Assembly: GCA_031366005.1 (NCBI GenBank)
Contig: JANLZB010000072.1
Span: forward strand, 1 to 47,299
DNA from: JANLUX01 sp031366005
GTDB lineage: Bacteria; Bacteroidota; Bacteroidia; AKYH767-A; OLB10
DNA: 47,299 nt
Direction of reading: 5' to 3'
Both the position numbers and the translations under genes were made by a program. This document shows positions 42,399 to 47,299 of this stretch, piece after piece (the first letter of the stretch is position 1; each line of letters opens with the position of its first letter). The notes beneath the pieces are model-generated. The model searched no databases. It was not told the origin of the DNA and saw only the letters and a program-made list of their open reading frames with translations.

Positions 42399-43523
42399 CT
42401 AATAATTAATTAACTGTTGCTCTAATTGTTCAGGCATGTTAAGGTATTCATATTGCTGATTACGTAACTGCGGTTCAAAACCTGCTTCACGAATAGAGTC
42501 CTGAATGCCTTTCGAAGTAAACCTGTGAGGCGCTCCCGCAGCTGACACTACATTTTCTTCAATCATAATAGAACCGAAATCATTTGCTCCCGCATGCAGG
42601 CAAACCTGAGCAATTGCCTTGCCAACTGTGAGCCAGGATGCCTGAATGTTTTTAATATTTGGCAGCATGATTCGGCTCATGGCTATCATGCGGATATATT
42701 CATCACCCGTCACTGAATTACGAATGCCTTTCACTTTTCTCAAAATAGTATTTTCATCCTGGAAAGGCCAGGGTATAAACGCAAGAAATCCAACTGCATC
42801 ATGTGGTTTTTCACTCTGTACTTCTCTTAGCCAAACTAAATGTTCAAACCGTTCATACACCGTTTCGATATGACCTAACATCATGGTGGCAGAGGTTGTG
42901 ATATTTAGTTTGTGAGCAGCACGCATTACATCTAACCATTCGCGACCTCCACATTTTCCTTTGGAAATCATTCTGCGCACACGGTCATTTAAAATTTCTG
43001 CGCCAGCGCCTGGTAAGGAATCAAGACCTGCTTTTTTTAATTCTCTCAACACTTCATAATGCGTCATTCCTTCCAGCTTCGCAATGTGTGCCACTTCAGG
43101 AGGACCTAATGAGTGTAATTTTAAATCGGGATATAATGATTTTAATTCGCGAAACAGGTTAGTATAAAAACTTAAACCCAAATCAGGATGATGACCACCT
43201 TGCAATAAAAGCTGATTCCCGCCATAGCGAAACATCTCTTCAATTTTTTCCTTGTACTGATCAATGGTGGTGATGTATGATTCCTTATGACCCGGAATGC
43301 GATAAAAATTACAGAACTTGCAATTAGCAATGCAAACATTAGTGGTGTTTACATTTCTGTCAATAATCCATGTTACTTTATTTGATGGAACCTGTTTTTT
43401 TCGCAGCTCATTCGCAACATACATCAGCTCACTTGTCGGTACATGCTCAAATAAAAAGCATCCTTCTTCAATACTTAAAAAATCAAAATTTAATGCCCTT
43501 TTGAGCAGTTCGCCTGCATTCAT
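42399..43523 (-). CDS. mqnC: Cyclic dehypoxanthinyl futalosine synthase (radical SAM)
   Basis: A 374-residue radical SAM enzyme of the futalosine route to menaquinone, cyclising dehypoxanthine futalosine. The 4Fe-4S motif CxxxCxxC is Cys64, Cys68 and Cys71 (CIANCKFCNFY). The RNVNTTNVC lead-in, LLLQGGHHPDLG, and HAGANDFGSIMIEENVVSAAG are features of MqnC within the MqnC/MqnE/CofH group. The ATG at 43523 is preferred to a TTG at 43541. It is followed after 22 bases by the T9SS gene on the same strand. Other mqn genes are not adjacent. Its presence implies respiration with menaquinone made by the futalosine pathway rather than the men pathway. Confidence 0.92.
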   Translation of the reverse strand: MNAGELLKRALNFDFLSIEEGCFLFEHVPTSELMYVANELRKKQVPSNKVTWIIDRNVNTTNVCIANCKFCNFYRIPGHKESYITTIDQYKEKIEEMFRYGGNQLLLQGGHHPDLGLSFYTNLFRELKSLYPDLKLHSLGPPEVAHIAKLEGMTHYEVLRELKKAGLDSLPGAGAEILNDRVRRMISKGKCGGREWLDVMRAAHKLNITTSATMMLGHIETVYERFEHLVWLREVQSEKPHDAVGFLAFIPWPFQDENTILRKVKGIRNSVTGDEYIRMIAMSRIMLPNIKNIQASWLTVGKAIAQVCLHAGANDFGSIMIEENVVSAAGAPHRFTSKGIQDSIREAGFEPQLRNQQYEYLNMPEQLEQQLINY

Positions 43524-43578
43524 AAAATAAAAGTTTGCCAATTAAAATTATTTAAAAAGGTAATTTGCGGTGAATCAA

Positions 43579-43608
43579 TTGTCCACGTATTTCTTATTGT
43601 TACCTTCA
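43579..43608 (+). promoter_or_regulatory. Candidate promoter of the M17 aminopeptidase gene
   Basis: TTG (43579-43581), a 19-base spacer and TACCTTCA (43601-43608) match the consensus except for the last base of the -7 half. It lies 24 bases before the ATG at 43633, in the divergent gap shared with mqnC. Confidence 0.45.
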
Positions 43609-43632
43609 TGCGCTCAAAGTTAAGTTTTATCT

Positions 43633-45078
43633 ATGAATACGACTGTAGAAAAAGTGTCATCCGCTGGTAAAGACGATCATTTAATTCTTTTTACACGTGA
43701 TGCAAAATCATTTGATACTTCGTGGTTTTCTCCACAGGAAATTGATTTTATCCGCAACGAGTTAAAAGAAGAGAAGAAGACTGTGGTGGTTAATCAGTAT
43801 AACCGTTTTGTGATTGTTCAGATGTTAAAGAAGGATAATGGAGAACCATTTCAATATCTGGAGGCTTGCCGTAAAGCCGGGGCATCATTATGTTCACGTG
43901 TTAATTCAATGAAGCTGAAAGAAGTTACCATTGCAGATCAGAAATCAGCTGATGATGTGCTATCAGTAATAGAAGGGATTTTACTTTGTAACTACCAGTT
44001 TTTAAAGTACAGGAAGGAAAAAGATAAGGAGCAACACTCATTGACTAAGATTAAAGTAAAGAGTGAAAAAATTACCAGTGCTCAAATAAATAAAATTTCA
44101 ATAGTAACGGATGCTACCAATCGTGCACGCGATCTGGTTAATGAGCCACAATCTTTTCTCACAGCAACCGAATTGGCAAAACAATTTGAATCACTCGGAA
44201 AAGAAGCAGGATTTAAAACGCAGGTGTTTAACAAAGCACGCATCAAAGAATTAAAAATGGGTGGATTGTTAGCAGTGAATTTAGGGAGCATAGAGCCTCC
44301 GACATTTACTGTGATGGAATGGAAACCATCTCGACCTGTAAATAAAAATCCTTATATAATAGTGGGTAAAGGTGTAGTGTATGATACAGGTGGAATGAGT
44401 CTTAAGCCAACTCCCAATTCTATGGATTATATGAAATGCGATATGGCTGGTGGTGCTGTAGTGGGTGCAACCATGTATGCAATTGCAAAAGCAAAATTGC
44501 CGGTACATGTAATAGGATTAGTTCCTGCAACAGATAACCGTCCGGATGGAAATGCTTATGTACCTGGCGATGTAATTACAATGATGAGCGGAACTACTGT
44601 CGAAGTACTGAATACAGATGCGGAAGGCCGTTTGATTTTAGGAGATGCGTTACATTATGCAAAACAATTTAAACCGGAGTTAGTGATGGAATTTTCTACG
44701 CTCACAGGTGCTGCTTCCTCTGCTGTTGGTCATTATGGAATTGTAAGCATGGGAAATGTAAAAGATCCTGTGAGAAAAAAATTACGTGATAGTGGAAACA
44801 ATGTTTATGAACGTTTGGCAGAGTTTCCTTTCTGGGATGAATACAATGAGTTATTGAAATCAGATATTGCTGACTTAAAAAATATTGGTGGGGCAATAGG
44901 CGGTGCTATCACTGCCGGAAAATTCCTCGAACATTTTACTGATTATCCATACATGCATTTTGATATTGCAGGACCTGCTTTTAATAAAGTATCGGATAGC
45001 TATCGTGGAAAAAACGGAACCGGGGTTGGCGTGCGCTTTATGTTTGATTTTTTGAGTAAGGTTTCCGGGAAGAATTGA
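43633..45078 (+). CDS. M17 leucyl aminopeptidase
   Basis: A 481-residue cytosolic two-metal aminopeptidase. Against the Escherichia coli PepA numbering, the catalytic and metal residues align as Lys246, Asp251, Lys258, Asp270, Asp329, Glu331 and Arg333 (GKGVVYDTGGMSLKP, then NTDAEGRL). The N-terminal domain (1 to about 150) is variable and less conserved, as usual. The family forms hexamers and releases N-terminal amino acids from peptides during turnover. It is divergent from mqnC and has its own promoter-like site. Its role is housekeeping peptide recycling, in contrast to the envelope-located M1 enzyme at 31.7 kb. Confidence 0.93.
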   Translation: MNTTVEKVSSAGKDDHLILFTRDAKSFDTSWFSPQEIDFIRNELKEEKKTVVVNQYNRFVIVQMLKKDNGEPFQYLEACRKAGASLCSRVNSMKLKEVTIADQKSADDVLSVIEGILLCNYQFLKYRKEKDKEQHSLTKIKVKSEKITSAQINKISIVTDATNRARDLVNEPQSFLTATELAKQFESLGKEAGFKTQVFNKARIKELKMGGLLAVNLGSIEPPTFTVMEWKPSRPVNKNPYIIVGKGVVYDTGGMSLKPTPNSMDYMKCDMAGGAVVGATMYAIAKAKLPVHVIGLVPATDNRPDGNAYVPGDVITMMSGTTVEVLNTDAEGRLILGDALHYAKQFKPELVMEFSTLTGAASSAVGHYGIVSMGNVKDPVRKKLRDSGNNVYERLAEFPFWDEYNELLKSDIADLKNIGGAIGGAITAGKFLEHFTDYPYMHFDIAGPAFNKVSDSYRGKNGTGVGVRFMFDFLSKVSGKN

Positions 45079-45198
45079 TCTGATTTTGACTGGAGTGATA
45101 AACACTTCGGAAAATGGTATTACACTGATGCGACTTATCAAAATATAAATTTCAGGCTATAGGTCATCACTAACCGTTATAAAAATTAATACTTAACC

Positions 45199-46020
45199 AT
45201 GTCAAAAAATAAAAAAATTAATGTAAAAGGTACTGAAATATCCATCATTCAACATAATGATGCTGATTATATTTCCATGACTGATATGGTAAAAAATTTT
45301 GAAGATGGACTTGTTCTGATTGAAAAATGGCTACGCAACAAAAACACGATTGAATTTATTGGAATTTGGGAATATATAAATAATCCGGTTTTTAATTCCC
45401 CCGAATTCGAGGGAATTAAAAACGAAGCTGGATTGAATCGTTTTACTCTTTCGGTCAAGAAATGGGTTGAAAAGACTAATGCTAAAGGGCTCATAGCTAA
45501 AACAGGCAGATATGGAAGTGGAACATTTGCTCACCGTGACATTGCCTTTGAATTTGGTAGTTGGCTTAGTCCGGAATTCAAACTTTATCTTATAAAAGAA
45601 TTCCAACGCCTTAAAGAAGATGAGAATAAACGACTAAATTTAGAATGGAACCTGCAACGAACTTTAGCGAAAGTTAATTATCGGATACATACTGATGCAA
45701 TCAAAGAAAATCTTATTCCTCCAACGCTTTCAAAAGAAAAAATAAATGTTGTTTATGCTGATGAAGCAGATATTTTGAACATGGCTTTATTTGGTATGAC
45801 GGCAAAGCAATGGCGTGATGCTAATAAAAAAGCTGAAGGAAATATTCGCGATGTTGCAACTCTTGAACAATTAGTTGTATTGAGTAATATGGAGAGCATC
45901 AATGCTATATTAATTCCCAATGGATTGAGCCAAAACGAAAGATTGCGACAGCTCAATCAGGCTGCAATTATGCAGATGAAATCATTAATAAATAATAAAA
46001 GCCTCCAAAAACTTAAATGA
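45199..46020 (+). CDS. KilA-N domain protein
   Basis: A 273-residue protein whose first 140 residues form a KilA-N domain, a predicted DNA-binding fold best known from phage antirepressors and large DNA viruses. The defining segments are ADYISMTDMVKNFEDG, LIEKWLRNKNTIEFIGIWE and the later GSGTFAHRDIAFEFGSWLSP, EFKLYLIKEFQ. The C-terminal half is helical and less specific (LSKEKINVVYADEADILNMALFG). No phage gene flanks it; it sits alone between the aminopeptidase and pdxA, so it looks like a captured or resident accessory gene. Some such genes are linked to defence or to prophage remnants, but nothing here supports either role. Confidence 0.87.
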   Translation: MSKNKKINVKGTEISIIQHNDADYISMTDMVKNFEDGLVLIEKWLRNKNTIEFIGIWEYINNPVFNSPEFEGIKNEAGLNRFTLSVKKWVEKTNAKGLIAKTGRYGSGTFAHRDIAFEFGSWLSPEFKLYLIKEFQRLKEDENKRLNLEWNLQRTLAKVNYRIHTDAIKENLIPPTLSKEKINVVYADEADILNMALFGMTAKQWRDANKKAEGNIRDVATLEQLVVLSNMESINAILIPNGLSQNERLRQLNQAAIMQMKSLINNKSLQKLK

Positions 46021-46076
46021 TCAGCCTGAACCTAATTCATGCTTACAGATTTTTATTTTTGTACTTATAATTCAAC

Positions 46077-47141
46077 ATGAACACTGAACACGATAATAAA
46101 ATTAAAATAGGAATTACCATTGGTGATATTAATGGCGTAGGGCCAGAAGTAATCATTAAAACTTTTGCAGATAACCGGATGCTGCAGGAATGTACTCCTG
46201 TTATTTACGGATCATCCAAAGCGCTTTCATTTCATCGCAAAACCTTAAATATCCAGGAATTTAATTTTACCACCCTAAAAAACATAAAAGAACTGATTGC
46301 AAAAAAATTAAATGTGATCAATTGCTGGGAAGAAGAAGCAAAGATTGAAATTGGCAAGCCATCGCCTATTGCAGGAGAATATGCTTTCAGAGCCATTGAT
46401 GCTGCTGTTAAAGATTTAAAAATGGGTTTTATTGATGCAATTGTGACAGCGCCTATCGATAAGAAAACAATTCAAAGCGAGAGTTTCAAATTTGCAGGTC
46501 ACACTGAATACATGGCAGAACAATTTGATTCAAAAAATTATCTGATGTTTCTTGTTTCGGATAAATTGAGAGTGGCAACTGTAACAGGACATATTTCAAT
46601 AAAAAATGTTGCACAGCAATTATCAATTGAAAAAATTGTGGCTAAGATTCGCATAATGAATGATTCATTGAAACGCGATTTTGGAGTTCGTAAACCACGC
46701 ATAGCTGTACTTGGATTAAATCCACATGCAGGTGATGAAGGTGTAATTGGTTCAGAAGAAACTGAAATTATTAAACCGGCTGTTAAGCAAGCTGCTGATG
46801 GTGGAGTTGTAGTTTTTGGTCCCTATTCAGCTGATGGATTTTTTGCAACTGGTAACTTTAAAAAGTTTGATGCAGTGCTTGCCATGTATCATGACCAGGG
46901 ATTGATTCCTTTCAAGACATTAGCATTCAGCAATGGTGTAAACTTCACAGCAGGTTTACCAATAGTTCGCACTTCGCCTGATCATGGTGTTGCTTATGAC
47001 ATTGCGGGAAAAGGAATAGCAGCTGAAGATTCTTTCCGCGAATCAGTATATGTAGCTTGTGATATTTTTAATAAGCGAAAAGAATTTGATGAAATAAATG
47101 CTAAGCCGCTTGCTTTTTCAAGGTTAGGTGGAGACAGATAA
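46077..47141 (+). CDS. pdxA: 4-hydroxythreonine-4-phosphate dehydrogenase
   Basis: PdxA oxidises 4-phosphohydroxy-L-threonine in the DXP-dependent route to pyridoxal phosphate. The zinc-binding histidines align as His172 (TGHISIKNV), His217 (NPHAGDEG) and His272 (YHDQGLIPFKTL), with the same spacing (45 and 55 residues) as Escherichia coli His166, His211 and His266. The C-terminal TSPDHGVAYDIAGKG motif is complete. The 354-residue length is slightly above the usual 330 because of a longer region around residues 60-100. A TATTTTTG -7-like motif at 46054-46061 precedes it. Transcription ends at the strong hairpin at 47208-47249. Confidence 0.95.
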   Translation: MNTEHDNKIKIGITIGDINGVGPEVIIKTFADNRMLQECTPVIYGSSKALSFHRKTLNIQEFNFTTLKNIKELIAKKLNVINCWEEEAKIEIGKPSPIAGEYAFRAIDAAVKDLKMGFIDAIVTAPIDKKTIQSESFKFAGHTEYMAEQFDSKNYLMFLVSDKLRVATVTGHISIKNVAQQLSIEKIVAKIRIMNDSLKRDFGVRKPRIAVLGLNPHAGDEGVIGSEETEIIKPAVKQAADGGVVVFGPYSADGFFATGNFKKFDAVLAMYHDQGLIPFKTLAFSNGVNFTAGLPIVRTSPDHGVAYDIAGKGIAAEDSFRESVYVACDIFNKRKEFDEINAKPLAFSRLGGDR

Positions 47142-47145
47142 ATAA

Positions 47146-47172
47146 GTTGACAGTTTACGGTTGACAGTTTAC
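47146..47172. repeat. Direct repeat GTTGACAGTTTAC
   Basis: The 13-mer GTTGACAGTTTAC occurs at 47146-47158 and 47160-47172 with a 14-base period just past pdxA. It is the left edge of the filler that the terminal palindrome then mirrors. Confidence 0.6.
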
Positions 47173-47299
47173 AGTTTTCTCGCGTTATCAACTCTCAACC
47201 GTAAACTAAAAACAGCGAAGCCCCGGTATACCGGGGCTTCGCTGTTTTTAGTTTACGGTTGAGAGTTGATAACGCGAGAAAACTGTAAACTGTCAACCG
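47158..47299. repeat. Perfect 142-bp palindrome ending the window
   Basis: Every base from 47158 to 47228 is complementary to its mirror from 47299 back to 47229; the centre is the GGTATACC core. The inner 42 bases are the terminator described separately. The outer arms are GTTGACAGTTTAC-type filler copied in inverted form. The palindrome stops exactly at the last base of the window, which is suspicious of an assembly or contig-end effect. Confidence 0.93.
47208..47249. terminator. Bidirectional rho-independent terminator downstream of pdxA
   Basis: A 14-bp G+C-rich stem (CAGCGAAGCCCCGG pairing with CCGGGGCTTCGCTG) closes on a TATA loop and is flanked by five A residues on the left and five T residues on the right, so it can stop transcription from either side. 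It lies 66 bases past the pdxA stop. Confidence 0.85.

Overview
The window is an A+T-rich chromosomal segment from a member of the Bacteroidota, most likely an environmental, non-Bacteroides lineage. The evidence is a gldA-type gliding ABC ATPase, a large secreted protein with a C-terminal gliding-associated (type B, T9SS) sorting domain, the DUF4271-hemD pairing, a DUF5777 barrel, many Sec-signal and lipobox proteins, almost no Shine-Dalgarno sequences, and repeated promoter-like pairs of the form TTTG-N17..21-TAnnTTTG. A futalosine-pathway menaquinone gene (mqnC) narrows it to the Bacteroidota that lack the classical men route. No rRNA or tRNA gene was seen.

Layout. 1-6.0 kb: a secreted transglutaminase-like protein, a large propeller plus outer-membrane-barrel protein, and an M20 amidohydrolase. 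6.0-9.1 kb (minus strand): a RelE/ParE-type toxin-antitoxin pair, metK with a clear terminator, and gldA. 9.1-11.2 kb: a PfpI-like protein, a D-2-hydroxyacid dehydrogenase and a RidA-family protein. 11.2-16.8 kb: a penicillin-acylase-family hydrolase, a NUDIX hydrolase, a polysaccharide flippase, acylphosphatase and a crotonase. 16.8-23.5 kb holds parts of a propionyl-/methylmalonyl-CoA route (a stand-alone B12-binding mutase subunit, a biotin carrier and the MeaB chaperone GTPase) interleaved with a very large membrane histidine kinase and a Tat-exported superoxide dismutase.

23.5-29.7 kb (minus strand) reads DUF4271, hemD, rnpA, yidD, ctp-type protease, O-antigen-ligase-like protein, with a TPR protein further downstream. 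29.7-31.6 kb is a three-gene envelope operon (c-type-cytochrome-like lipoprotein, YceI, DUF5777). 31.7-36.1 kb has a lipoprotein M1 peptidase, then a 500-bp gap that contains an M-box magnesium riboswitch ahead of mgtE, then a small retropepsin-like protease. 36.2-39.7 kb has a thioredoxin-fold protein followed by three tandem paralogues of an unrecognised envelope family. 39.7-47.3 kb holds the T9SS cargo protein, mqnC, an M17 aminopeptidase, a KilA-N protein and pdxA. The sequence ends in a perfect 142-bp palindrome built around the pdxA terminator.

The two most interesting items are the M-box riboswitch, with an unusually strong Shine-Dalgarno site, upstream of mgtE, and the cluster at 37.8-39.7 kb. 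That cluster carries five copies of one small domain in three proteins with three different kinds of N-terminal targeting and a shared CPxxCG tail. Most other genes are ordinary housekeeping or envelope genes.
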